Positions 1 through 7,305 of a stretch of DNA of 43,974 nucleotides are shown here, piece after piece; the stretch's first letter is position 1, and each line of letters starts with the position of its first letter. The translations under genes and the position numbers were made by a program. The notes beneath the pieces were generated by a model, which saw only the letters and a program-made list of their open reading frames with translations, did no database searches and had not been told where the DNA came from. This stretch comes from Novosphingobium organovorum (lineage in GTDB: Bacteria; Pseudomonadota; Alphaproteobacteria; Sphingomonadales; Sphingomonadaceae), in the NCBI RefSeq assembly GCF_022832435.1, contig NZ_JALHLF010000027.1, forward strand, positions 1 to 43,974. Reading direction: 5' to 3'.

Positions 1-408
1 CGCGATCTGGCGCGCGCCGGGCTCGATCCGCGCCTGCTCGAGCGGCGCATGATGCAGGAGCGCAACCGGCTGGCGCCTTTCGCGCGCGTGCTGCCCCAGC
101 TCGACCCGCGCCTCCCGCTCGCGCGGGGCTATGCGCTGGTCAAGTCGGTCGACGGGGCGGCGCTGACCTCGCGCGCGAAGGCAGCCCGATACGCCGCGCT
201 GAGGCTCGAATTTGCCGATGGCGAACTGGCGGTCACCGTGGAGGAGGGGGCGGGCGTGCCCTCGCTTGCGCCTTCTCCGGCCGGAAGCGAGCCCGCCCCG
301 GCCCCGCGTCGGGCCGCGCGACCGAAAGCGGACGAGCCGCGGCGATCAAAGGCGGACGAGCCGCAGCGATCAAAGGCGGAGGAGCCGCGACAGGGCGATT
401 TGTTTTGA
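1..408 (+). CDS. xseA: Exodeoxyribonuclease VII large subunit, C-terminal part (5' end outside window)
   Basis: The reading frame is open from base 1 and ends at a TGA at 406-408, so only the last 135 residues are present. The ARGYALV segment matches the conserved C-terminal region of XseA, the catalytic subunit that with XseB degrades single-stranded DNA in both directions in the cytoplasm. The catalytic domain lies upstream of the window. The last 45 or so residues are a low-complexity charged tail with near-repeats of the type KADEPRRS/KADEPQRS/KAEEPRQ, probably disordered and lineage-specific. It ends in GDLF. The next gene starts 27 bases later on the same strand. The family call rests on the short conserved segment and is fairly secure; the tail is not informative. 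Confidence 0.85.
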   Translation, partial: RDLARAGLDPRLLERRMMQERNRLAPFARVLPQLDPRLPLARGYALVKSVDGAALTSRAKAARYAALRLEFADGELAVTVEEGAGVPSLAPSPAGSEPAPAPRRAARPKADEPRRSKADEPQRSKAEEPRQGDLF

Positions 409-435
409 GGCCGGGGCTCTGCTAGTCTCGGCGCC

Positions 436-639
436 ATGCTGATGTCTTCTGCCAACCGCCCCGCCAAGCTGGCCTATGGCCCCAACGGTTTTCGCATGCT
501 GGCCCCGGGCAATTTCGTCAATTGCGCGGTCTCGGGCGAGCCGATTGCGCTCGAAGAGCTGCGCTACTGGAGCGCGGAACGGCAGGAGCCTTACGCCACG
601 GCGGAGATCGCCACGCGCCGTCTGCTCTCGAACGACTGA
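436..639 (+). CDS. DUF2093 domain-containing protein
   Basis: A 67-residue protein with no signal peptide or membrane segment. Its pattern (AKLAYGPNGFRMLAPGNFVNCAVSGEPI, then LEELRYWSAERQEPYAT, described here in parts) is that of the short alphaproteobacterial DUF2093 family, whose function is not known. It lies between xseA and an M23 peptidase gene and is separated from them by only 27 and 19 bases, so it is probably co-transcribed with both. The start ATG at 436 is followed at once by a second ATG two codons later, so the exact start is uncertain by two residues. The family assignment is from memory of the motif, not a search. Confidence 0.8.
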   Translation: MLMSSANRPAKLAYGPNGFRMLAPGNFVNCAVSGEPIALEELRYWSAERQEPYATAEIATRRLLSND

Positions 640-658
640 GCGAACGGAGCTTGCCACG

Positions 659-1564
659 ATGAACCGGTTGGTTTCGAAAGTCCGGGCGCTGCGCGCTGCG
701 GGCGGTTTGGCCGCGTGCGCGCTGGGTGTTCTTGCTGTCGGGGCGTCTTTTGTCGGAGGGCCGCGGGTCGAGGCGGCCAGTGCCGCGCCGCTCGGCCATC
801 CGGGGAAGCTCACCTATTCGGGTGAGGATACCCAGGGCGGGTGGATTCGCGGTGTCGCGCCCAAGGGCACGGTGTCGCTTACGCTCGACGGGGAAGCGGT
901 CGGCATCGATCCGCAGACCGGGGCCTGGTTCGCCGCCTTCGACCGCGACGCCAAGCCGAGCGAGGCGCTGGTTGCGCGCATGGCCGATGGCACGACGATC
1001 GAGCAGAGCGTCGCGATTGCCCCGCGCGACTGGCATATCGAGCGCATCAACCTGCCGATGCACAAGGGCGGACCGAGCGCGGCGTTCATGAAGATCCGCC
1101 AGCCCGAGCTTGACCAGATCCACGCCGCGCGCGCGCTGGCCACCGATGCGCAAGGCTGGAAGCAGCGCTTCATCTGGCCGGTCAAGGGGCGCATATCGGG
1201 CCAGTTCGGCTCGCAGCGCTTTTACCAGGGCATTCCTGGCGCCTACCACACCGGCATCGACATCGCGCCGGGACGCAGCGGCGATCCGATCGTCGCGCCC
1301 GCCGACGGGGTGGTGATCCTGGCGGCCGAACAGCCTTTCTCGCTCGAAGGGCATCTCCTGATGATCGACCACGGCAACGGTCTCAACAGCGCGTTCCTGC
1401 ACTGTTCGCAGCTTAAGGTGCATGTCGGCGATCATGTAAAGCAGGGCCAGGTGGTGGCCAATGTCGGGATGAGCGGCCGCGCTACGGGGCCGCACCTGCA
1501 CTGGTCGCTGATGTGGAAGGACGCGCGGGTCGATCCGATCCTGTTCACCGGCCCGATGAACTGA
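659..1564 (+). CDS. M23 family metallopeptidase (LytM-type, exported)
   Basis: A 301-residue protein. The frame is open further upstream, but ATG 659 is chosen because it follows the DUF2093 stop by 19 bases, has a purine-rich ACGGAG upstream, and gives a signal-like N-terminus (basic residues, then a hydrophobic stretch near residues 18-35). The C-terminal half carries the zinc ligands of LytM/M23 peptidases: H197 and D201 in HTGIDIA, and H279/H281 in the HLHW motif. Such enzymes cleave peptidoglycan cross-bridges or peptide stems in the periplasm. All key residues are intact, so it should be an active hydrolase rather than a degenerate EnvC-like activator. The substrate bond cannot be told from sequence. 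The next gene begins within about 80 bases. Confidence 0.88.
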   Translation: MNRLVSKVRALRAAGGLAACALGVLAVGASFVGGPRVEAASAAPLGHPGKLTYSGEDTQGGWIRGVAPKGTVSLTLDGEAVGIDPQTGAWFAAFDRDAKPSEALVARMADGTTIEQSVAIAPRDWHIERINLPMHKGGPSAAFMKIRQPELDQIHAARALATDAQGWKQRFIWPVKGRISGQFGSQRFYQGIPGAYHTGIDIAPGRSGDPIVAPADGVVILAAEQPFSLEGHLLMIDHGNGLNSAFLHCSQLKVHVGDHVKQGQVVANVGMSGRATGPHLHWSLMWKDARVDPILFTGPMN

Positions 1565-1641
1565 GCGCAGCGCCCGGTCAGCCGGAAAAACGCTCGCCTT
1601 TCGTGGCTTGCGCTTTGATAGAGGATGGCTACACAGCGATT

Positions 1642-2667
1642 GTGCGCCGCACCATCGCCTTGCTGGTCCTGATCGCCGGACTCCTCGTGCCGATCTGGGT
1701 GCGTTCGCCCAAGATCCGGCTTGGGCCATGGCAGCGGCTGACCGTCACGCATCAACCGATCCCCGATCGCGAGCGCCTGGCGCGTTACCTCAAACCCTTC
1801 CGGCTCGAGCAGGCGCTGCGTTTCGAAGGCAGTCAGGCCGGCGGCTATTCCTCGCTCATCGCGTTCGATTCGCGCCACTTCCTGACCGTCAGCGACAACG
1901 GGCGGTGGTTGCGTTTCGATTTCGCCCGCCCTGGACGGGTGGGGTATACCTTCGGCAATGTGGCGTTTGCGCAGGCGGCCCACGACAAGGAGTCGCGCGA
2001 CGTTGAATCCTCGGTACTCGACCGCGTGCATGGCGGCCTCTGGCTGGGGCTGGAAGGGCAGAACGCGATCGTGCGGACCGATCTTTCGCTGGTCGAACAG
2101 CGGCGCGTGCAGCCGGCCGCGATGCACCACTGGGGGGAGAACACCGGACCCGAAGCCATGGCCCATCTGGCCGACGGGCGGTTCATCGTGGTGCGCGAGA
2201 CCGCGCTGGCGGGGACCGGCAACCGGCGCCACGAAGGTGTGCTGTTCGCCTCGGGCGATCCGACCCGTGATCCGCGCAGCCAGCCCTTCGTGTTCGATGG
2301 GCCGCGCAATTTCTCGGTGGTCGACATGGCGCAGATGCCCGATGGGCGTGTGCTGGTCCTGATGCGCCGCCTGGCCTGGATCGCACCGCTGCGTTTTGCC
2401 GGGCGTATCGTGATCGCCGATCCGTCGCAGATTCGCGAAGGCAAGGTGTGGGCTTCGCAGCAAGTGGCGGTACTCGCCTCGGACATGCCGATCGACAATT
2501 TCGAGGGTATTGCCGTCAGTCCTGGTGCACACGGGCGGCTCGACGTCTGGCTGATCTCGGACGACAATTTCCTGCGTGTCGTGCAAAAGACGCTGCTGTG
2601 GAAGCTCTCGGTCGATCCGGCCGAACTGCCCTGGCCCGGTCGAAGCGGCGCCGCTTCGGTCCGCTGA
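1642..2667 (+). CDS. Esterase-like activity of phytase family protein
   Basis: A 341-residue protein if the GTG at 1642 is used. That start gives a clean N-terminal hydrophobic segment (RRTIALLVLIAGLLVPIW) that is either a signal peptide or a membrane anchor. The longer frame, open back to 1513 and overlapping the M23 gene, gives an implausible N-terminus. A GAGGA sequence at 1621 is rather far upstream (about 16 bases), so the start is moderately sure. The body has the pattern of the 'esterase-like activity of phytase' domain: a GGYSSL/DSRHFLTVSDNGRW opening, GLEGQNAIVR, GPEAMAHLADGRF, and DNFEGIAV with LISDDNF near the end. The fold is a predicted periplasmic beta-propeller. The true substrate of this family is poorly defined, and phytase activity should not be assumed. 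Confidence 0.78.
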   Translation: MRRTIALLVLIAGLLVPIWVRSPKIRLGPWQRLTVTHQPIPDRERLARYLKPFRLEQALRFEGSQAGGYSSLIAFDSRHFLTVSDNGRWLRFDFARPGRVGYTFGNVAFAQAAHDKESRDVESSVLDRVHGGLWLGLEGQNAIVRTDLSLVEQRRVQPAAMHHWGENTGPEAMAHLADGRFIVVRETALAGTGNRRHEGVLFASGDPTRDPRSQPFVFDGPRNFSVVDMAQMPDGRVLVLMRRLAWIAPLRFAGRIVIADPSQIREGKVWASQQVAVLASDMPIDNFEGIAVSPGAHGRLDVWLISDDNFLRVVQKTLLWKLSVDPAELPWPGRSGAASVR

Positions 2668-2929
2668 CGGGCAGCGCGGGCCGCAGCCGCGCGTGGACCA
2701 CTCCACGTGAACGACAGGCACGACAAAAGGCGCGCAAAATCAATTGCACGCCCTTGCGTCTAGCCGGCATTATGGGTTCTCGCCGAAAGAGGGCGAGTTC
2801 CTCAAACGAAGGCCGATGGCTCGCGCCGAGCCTGTTCCCTTGCGGGATTCAGCCGTGCCCCTGTGGCTACTGGTGTGGCGACAGCGCGCCGGGCACGGAC
2901 CGAACATCACCCCTTGCGGGGTGAGGACA
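2668..2929. other. Non-coding gap between convergent genes
   Basis: These 262 bases lie between the 3' ends of the esterase-like gene (+) and rpmB (-). No convincing open frame, tRNA or known RNA was seen. The only structure noted is the short hairpin at 2907-2924, listed separately. Confidence 0.5.
2907..2924 (-). terminator. Short hairpin after rpmB, possible terminator
   Basis: TCACCCC and GGGGTGA pair across a TTGC loop, six bases past the rpmB stop codon. There is no T-run on the minus-strand side, so it would be a weak intrinsic terminator or only an mRNA 3' stabiliser. Confidence 0.35.
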
Positions 2930-3217
2930 TCAGGCGGCGGCCTGAAGCTTCTTGAGCTCGCGCTTCACCTTGACGGCGCGCGGGCTGAGCTTGTCGTCCT
3001 TGGTCTTCAGCAGCCAGTTGTCGAGGCCGCCGTTGTGCTCGACCGAACGCAGGCCGTGCGTCGAGACGCGGAACTTGAAGCTGCGGTCCAGAGCTTCCGA
3101 CATCAGCGTGACGTTCTGGAGGTTGGGCAGGAAGACGCGCTTGGTCTTGTTGTTGGCGTGGCTGACGTTGCAGCCGACCTGACGGCCCTTGCCGGTCAGT
3201 TCGCAGATGCGGGACAT
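2930..3217 (-). CDS. rpmB: 50S ribosomal protein L28
   Basis: A 95-residue basic protein of normal length for alphaproteobacterial bL28. It opens with [15 protein letters not shown] and has the family signature [18 protein letters not shown]. It also has the conserved [19 protein letters not shown] segment (given here in its known family context). It is part of the large ribosomal subunit. The frame is open much further upstream, but the ATG at 3217 gives the canonical N-terminus. L28 stands alone here, not next to rpmG. An AT-rich stretch with a run of A/T near 3230-3245 lies just upstream and probably holds its promoter and ribosome binding site. Assignment is firm. Confidence 0.97.
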   Translation of the reverse strand: MSRICELTGKGRQVGCNVSHANNKTKRVFLPNLQNVTLMSEALDRSFKFRVSTHGLRSVEHNGGLDNWLLKTKDDKLSPRAVKVKRELKKLQAAA

Positions 3218-3331
3218 GTCTACTCTCGCTCGAAAAAAACAGTTGCCGTTTAGACGGGAAGGCGCGCCCATACTGATTCCCTGTGCAAAGGTCAAGTTGC
3301 ACGGGGGCAAATCGCGCGCTAGCGCTGGGGC

Positions 3332-3787
3332 ATGACCCGCTGGCCGCTTCCTCAAACTATGGCTCTGGCGCTGGCGCAAGCCCGCGAAGCCGCCGATTCG
3401 GGCGAAGTGCCGATCGGTGCGGTGGTGGTCAAGGACGGCGTGGTCATCGCAACCGGCCGCAACGCCCCGCGCCGCCATCACGACCCCACCAGCCACGCCG
3501 AAATCGAGGCGATTCGCGAGGCCGCGCGAATCCTCAAGGACGAACGCCTGACCGGATGCGAGCTGTGGGTGACGCTGGAGCCCTGCGCGATGTGCGCGGG
3601 CGCGATCGCCCACGCGCGGATCGCACGGCTCTATTACGCGGCGAGCGACCCCAAGGGCGGCGCGGTCGAACACGGCGCGCGGGTGTTCGATCACCCGCAG
3701 TGCCTGCATCGCCCCGAGGTCTATTCCGGAATCGGCGAGGCCGAAGCCGCGCAGCTCCTGCGCGACTTCTTTCGCGAACGGCGCTGA
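3332..3787 (+). CDS. tadA: tRNA-specific adenosine deaminase TadA
   Basis: A 151-residue cytidine/deoxycytidylate-deaminase-fold enzyme. It converts adenosine 34 to inosine in the anticodon wobble position of tRNA-Arg(ACG). The zinc-binding and catalytic residues are present: H55 and the proton-shuttling E57 in HAEIEA, and C85 and C88 in PCAMC. Length is typical of bacterial TadA. It is divergent from rpmB and converges with mnmA, another tRNA wobble-modification gene, leaving only 38 bases between the two stop codons. Start ATG 3332 gives the expected N-terminus. Assignment is firm. Confidence 0.95.
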   Translation: MTRWPLPQTMALALAQAREAADSGEVPIGAVVVKDGVVIATGRNAPRRHHDPTSHAEIEAIREAARILKDERLTGCELWVTLEPCAMCAGAIAHARIARLYYAASDPKGGAVEHGARVFDHPQCLHRPEVYSGIGEAEAAQLLRDFFRERR

Positions 3788-3825
3788 GCGAGCGTCGCGC
3801 AGGCGCGGTCCGATTCAGCCTCCCA

Positions 3826-5043
3826 TCAGGCCGTGGCGGATCGGGTTTCCTCGATCCAGCCGCCGCCGACCACGCGTTCCCCGCTGTAGAGCACGCAGGC
3901 CTGCCCTGGCGCGACGCCGTATTCGGGCTCGGCGAAACGGATGACCGTCTCGGCGCCATCGCCCAGCGGCCCTTCCAGTGTGACCGGCACCGGCTTGGCG
4001 AGCGAGCGAACCTTGGCGGTGAGCGGCGCGCCTGTGGGCAGCGGGCCGATGCGGTTGGTTTCTCCGATCCGTGCGGCGCCCACCGCGAGCAGGCGGCGCG
4101 GGCCGACCAGGACCTGGCGGCCCGGCGCATCGATTCCGGTGACGTAGAGCGGTTCGGGCTGGCCGCCGATCTCGAGCCCGCGGCGCTGGCCCACGGTGTA
4201 GTGGATCACGCCGCGATGTTCGCCGAGCACCGCGCCGGTCTCGGCGTGGACGATCGCGCCCGGCGCCTCGCCCTCGGGGCGCACGCTGCGCACGATCTTG
4301 GCGTAGTCGCCATCGGGGACGAAGCAGATGTCCTGGCTGTCGGGCTTGTCGGCCACGCGCAGCCCGGCCGCTTCGGCGAGGCGGCGGGTCTCGGTCTTGG
4401 GCAGGCCGCCGAGCGGGAAGCGCAGGAAATCGAGCTGGGCCTCGGTTGTGCCGTAAAGGAAATAGCTCTGGTCGCGTGCGGGATCGGCGGCACGGTGCAG
4501 TTCGGAGCCGGCCGTCCCCTCGACCCGGCGCACGTAGTGGCCGGTGGCGAGGCAATCGGCGCCAAGGTCGCGCGCCATCTGCAACAGGTCGGTGAACTTG
4601 GGCCCCATGTTGCAGCGGATGCACGGGATCGGGGTGCGCCCGGCCAGATAGTCGTTGGCGAAACGCTCGACCACGTCCTCGCGGAACGCGCTCTCGTGGT
4701 CGAAGACGTAATGCGCGATGCCCAGCCGATCGGCCACCGCGCGCGCGTCACGGATGTCGTCGCCCGCGCAGCACGCGCCCTTGCGGCCGGTCGCCGCGCC
4801 ATAGTCGTAGAGCTGGAGCGTGATGCCGATGGTCTCGGCTCCGGTCGCGGCGGCAAGCGCGGCGACGACCGAGGAATCGACCCCGCCCGACATGGCGACG
4901 ACGATGCGCCGCGCCGAAAGCGGGGCGGGCAGCTGAAACAGTTCGGCGACGTCGAGACCGTCAAGCAGCGACGACGCGGGTACGGCGGTGCCGGTGAGGG
5001 CGCAACCGGTCGGGTTGGAATCGGGGGACATGGGAGGGCTCAT
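3826..5043 (-). CDS. mnmA: tRNA-specific 2-thiouridylase MnmA
   Basis: A 405-residue cytoplasmic enzyme that uses ATP and a sulfur relay to thiolate uridine 34 of tRNA-Lys, -Glu and -Gln. The ATP-pyrophosphatase P-loop SGGVDSS is at residues 52-58. The sulfur-transfer cysteines are C144 in the PCIRCN motif and C240 in DICF. Compared with E. coli MnmA, the N-terminus has about 40 extra residues before the P-loop, containing a [13 protein letters not shown] segment. This may be a lineage extension or indicate a start further in; a second ATG lies four codons downstream. The gene converges with tadA. Assignment is firm, the exact start less so. Confidence 0.95.
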   Translation of the reverse strand: MSPPMSPDSNPTGCALTGTAVPASSLLDGLDVAELFQLPAPLSARRIVVAMSGGVDSSVVAALAAATGAETIGITLQLYDYGAATGRKGACCAGDDIRDARAVADRLGIAHYVFDHESAFREDVVERFANDYLAGRTPIPCIRCNMGPKFTDLLQMARDLGADCLATGHYVRRVEGTAGSELHRAADPARDQSYFLYGTTEAQLDFLRFPLGGLPKTETRRLAEAAGLRVADKPDSQDICFVPDGDYAKIVRSVRPEGEAPGAIVHAETGAVLGEHRGVIHYTVGQRRGLEIGGQPEPLYVTGIDAPGRQVLVGPRRLLAVGAARIGETNRIGPLPTGAPLTAKVRSLAKPVPVTLEGPLGDGAETVIRFAEPEYGVAPGQACVLYSGERVVGGGWIEETRSATA

Positions 5044-5510
5044 ACAGCGCCTTGCCGCCGATTCCTACCCGATCGGCGTAAGGCATGCCCGGTGGGCCCC
5101 GGTGGGCGTCGTCCCTGGCGGTTCGGGCGCGGCGGGGTTAACGCTTCGTTGACCACGATGTGGCAAGGCTTGGTGCATGACCTGTGTCCTTTCCCCGATC
5201 CCGGTGGCGCGCGCGCCGAGGGTGATGCGCTCCGCGCCCCGCGGGAGCGTCATGCCCGCCGCACGCGTGGCTCGGTTCGCCGCTGCCCGATTGCTGCGGC
5301 CCGGTCGCCTGGAAGCCTGGGGTATGGCGTGTCAAAATATTGAAAAGTTTTGCATTTCGGAACCGGAAAAAGGGCTGAAGCGACCCGTGGAATATCCTTA
5401 TCAGGTTTCGTCAATTTCCATTAACCTTACTGGTTCAAGCAATCGCAAGTCAGCGCGGACCAAAATTGGGTCACCGTCGGCACCAGCAAAACCGGCGGGC
5501 GAGGGCTAAG
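5044..5510. other. 467-base non-coding region upstream of mnmA and sciP
   Basis: The mnmA (-) and sciP (+) starts flank this stretch. The mnmA-proximal part is GC-rich. From about 5330 it becomes markedly AT-rich (5331-5440), as expected for a promoter region. A CtrA-like box lies at 5138-5152. A TTAACC-N5-GGTTCA imperfect palindrome lies at 5421-5437, but its spacing does not fit the CtrA consensus. No open frame in it looks like a real protein. Confidence 0.55.
5138..5152 (+). promoter_or_regulatory. Candidate CtrA-binding box (TTAA-N7-TTGA)
   Basis: The sequence TTAA-CGCTTCG-TTGA differs by one base from the alphaproteobacterial CtrA consensus TTAA-N7-TTAA. It lies in the mnmA-sciP intergenic region, about 360 bases before sciP and 95 before mnmA. 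In Caulobacter sciP is CtrA-activated, so the context is suggestive, but the distance is long and a 15-base near match could be chance. Confidence 0.35.
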
Positions 5511-5810
5511 ATGATCGAAAACCAGAAAATCCGACCCGCGCAGGTAATCGGGCCACTGGGTGAGCCGTTGACGTTGGAGTCACTGCCGCCGGCCAATACC
5601 ACGCGCTGGGTCGTGCGCCGCAAGGCCGAAGTCGTGGCCGCCGTCAATGGCGGCCTGCTGACGATCGACGAAGTATGCGAGCGCTACCAGCTCACGCTGG
5701 AAGAATTTGCGTCCTGGCAGCGCGCCGTGGACCGTTCGGGAATGCAGGGTCTGCGTGTGACGCGCATTCAACACTACCGGGATCTCTACGAGCGTCAGCA
5801 GAAGTACTGA
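5511..5810 (+). CDS. sciP: SciP-type CtrA inhibitor (DUF1153 family)
   Basis: A 99-residue helix-turn-helix protein. It contains the conserved IGPLGEPLTLESLPP opening, RWVVRRKAEVVAAVNGG, and a helical LLTIDEVCERYQLTLEEF-SWQRA segment (about residues 47-72) of DUF1153/SciP. In Caulobacter, SciP binds DNA and CtrA and blocks transcription of CtrA-activated genes in G1. The start ATG 5511 is preceded by GAGGG at 5501-5505 with good spacing; a longer frame to 5466 adds a basic, unconserved leader. A strong terminator follows at 5842. The gene is monocistronic. Family assignment is strong; the cell-cycle role here is inferred from the family. Confidence 0.88.
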   Translation: MIENQKIRPAQVIGPLGEPLTLESLPPANTTRWVVRRKAEVVAAVNGGLLTIDEVCERYQLTLEEFASWQRAVDRSGMQGLRVTRIQHYRDLYERQQKY

Positions 5811-5841
5811 TTCCTCTCCCGGCTATCCCCGGAACGCCTGA

Positions 5842-5877
5842 AAAGCGGCGGCAGATCCCCCGGTCTGCCGCCGCTTT
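5842..5877 (+). terminator. Rho-independent terminator after sciP
   Basis: A 14-bp perfect inverted repeat (AAAGCGGCGGCAGA and its complement) with an 8-base loop, 31 bases after the sciP stop. The arms end in A and T runs, so it can work in both directions. Confidence 0.8.
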
Positions 5878-6091
5878 CGCGTTTGTAAGCGCCGCGAGGC
5901 AGTGAAGTCGTTGGTCGATCCCGGTAGCACGCGAAGCGAGAGCGCGTTGCTAGTCCTGGGGGCACCGTATATGGAAGTTGCCGGGATTGTAGGTCGTGAT
6001 CCGGGCCGCATGGGTACTCCTGGGTACTGTGTGGATGCGACAGGGGCTTCGGCAATTGGTGCCGGTGACTTGCGACCATTGCGGTGACAGA

Positions 6092-7288
6092 ATGAATTAC
6101 ACGAACAAGTTGGACAGGGCCCAGGACGCGGATGCAGCCGATGTGGCGGCTATCGCGGGCGATGCGCCCGTGGGGGTCTCGATGCGCGTGGTGTGGGGCG
6201 CGGTCGCCGCGACGTTCATCGTGATGATCGCGATCTGGTTCTACCTTCACGCCGGGCAGGGCGCCCAGGAGAGCGAGAAGGACGCCGCGCAAGTGCCCGT
6301 GGTGACCTTCGTCAAGCCTGGCCGGAGCAGCGTCGAAGGCACCGTGATGGCCACCGGCACGCTCGCCGCGCGCCGCGCGATGCCGGTCGGCTCGGTCGGC
6401 GAAGGGGGCGAAGTGCGCCGCGTGCTGGTCGAACCGGGCGACTGGGTGAAGGCCGGGCAGGTGCTCGCGGTGGTCGACAATTCGGTGCAGATCCAGCAGC
6501 AGGCGAGCCAGGCCGGACAAGTTCAGGCCGCACAGGCCAACGCCCGTCTGGCGCAGGCCAACCTCGATCGCGCGCTGCAGCTGGTCGATCGCGGGTTCAT
6601 TTCCAAGGCCGACATCGACCAGCTCACCGCGACGCGCGATTCCGCGCTCGCCCAGGTCGAGATCGCGCGCGCCACGCTGCGCCAGCTCAAGGCGCAGGCC
6701 GCCCGGCTCAACATCGTCGCTCCGGCGGCGGGGCTCGTGCTCCAGCGCAGTGTCGAGGCCGGGCAGGTCGTCGGCGGCGGCTCGAGCGTGCTCTTCCGTA
6801 TCGCCAAGGACGGCGAGATGGAGCTGCTCGCCAACCTCAGCGAGGATGATCTGGCGCGGGTGACGGTGGGCGCCGAGGCGCAGGTGACGCCGGTCGGCTC
6901 CAACGAATCGTTTACCGGGCACATCTGGCAGATCGCGCCGGTGATCGACCAGACCTCGCGCCAGGGCACCGCGCGCATCGCGCTCGCGTTCAACCCGGCG
7001 CTGCGTCCGGGCGGCTTTGCCAGCGCGACGCTCGACAGCGGCATGGTGGTGGCTCCGATGCTTCCCGAATCCGCGATCCAGAACGACGACAAGGGCAGCT
7101 ACGTCTACGTCATCGACAAGAACAACCGCGTCCAGCGCCAGCCGGTCAAGACCGGGCTGGTCACCGCCAAGGGCATCGTCATCACCCAGGGGCTGAGCGG
7201 CAACGAGCGCGTCGTGCTGCGCGCGGGCGGCTTCCTCAATCCCAACGATCCGGTCAAGCCCAAGCGGGTCGACGACGGTCAGGCCTGA
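6092..7288 (+). CDS. RND efflux membrane fusion protein (HlyD/AcrA type periplasmic adaptor)
   Basis: A 398-residue adaptor that links an inner-membrane RND pump to an outer-membrane channel. One membrane segment at about residues 32-52 anchors it. It is followed by a split biotinyl-lipoyl domain (GEGGEVRRVLVEPGDWVKAG on one side, APAAGLVLQRSVEAGQVV on the other), a glutamine/alanine-rich coiled-coil hairpin at about 130-207, a beta-barrel domain and a membrane-proximal domain. ATG 6092 is preferred over the upstream in-frame ATGs because it starts a normal cytoplasmic tail. The permease gene starts 17 bases downstream. No TolC-type outer-membrane gene is adjacent, so the pump probably borrows one. 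Substrate unknown. Confidence 0.92.
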   Translation: MNYTNKLDRAQDADAADVAAIAGDAPVGVSMRVVWGAVAATFIVMIAIWFYLHAGQGAQESEKDAAQVPVVTFVKPGRSSVEGTVMATGTLAARRAMPVGSVGEGGEVRRVLVEPGDWVKAGQVLAVVDNSVQIQQQASQAGQVQAAQANARLAQANLDRALQLVDRGFISKADIDQLTATRDSALAQVEIARATLRQLKAQAARLNIVAPAAGLVLQRSVEAGQVVGGGSSVLFRIAKDGEMELLANLSEDDLARVTVGAEAQVTPVGSNESFTGHIWQIAPVIDQTSRQGTARIALAFNPALRPGGFASATLDSGMVVAPMLPESAIQNDDKGSYVYVIDKNNRVQRQPVKTGLVTAKGIVITQGLSGNERVVLRAGGFLNPNDPVKPKRVDDGQA

Positions 7289-7305
7289 GCGGGACACACG
7301 CTGCC

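Noticed and set aside
3283..5343. 686-codon open frame on the plus strand
   Set aside because: Overlaps tadA in another frame and runs antisense through mnmA; no recognisable domain.
5421..5437. TTAACC-N5-GGTTCA as a second CtrA site near sciP
   Set aside because: The distance between TTAA and TTCA is 9 bases, not 7, so it does not fit the CtrA consensus.
5947..5973. Promoter TTGCTA-TATATG before the RND operon
   Set aside because: The 15-base spacing is too short for a good sigma-70 promoter and there is no other support.
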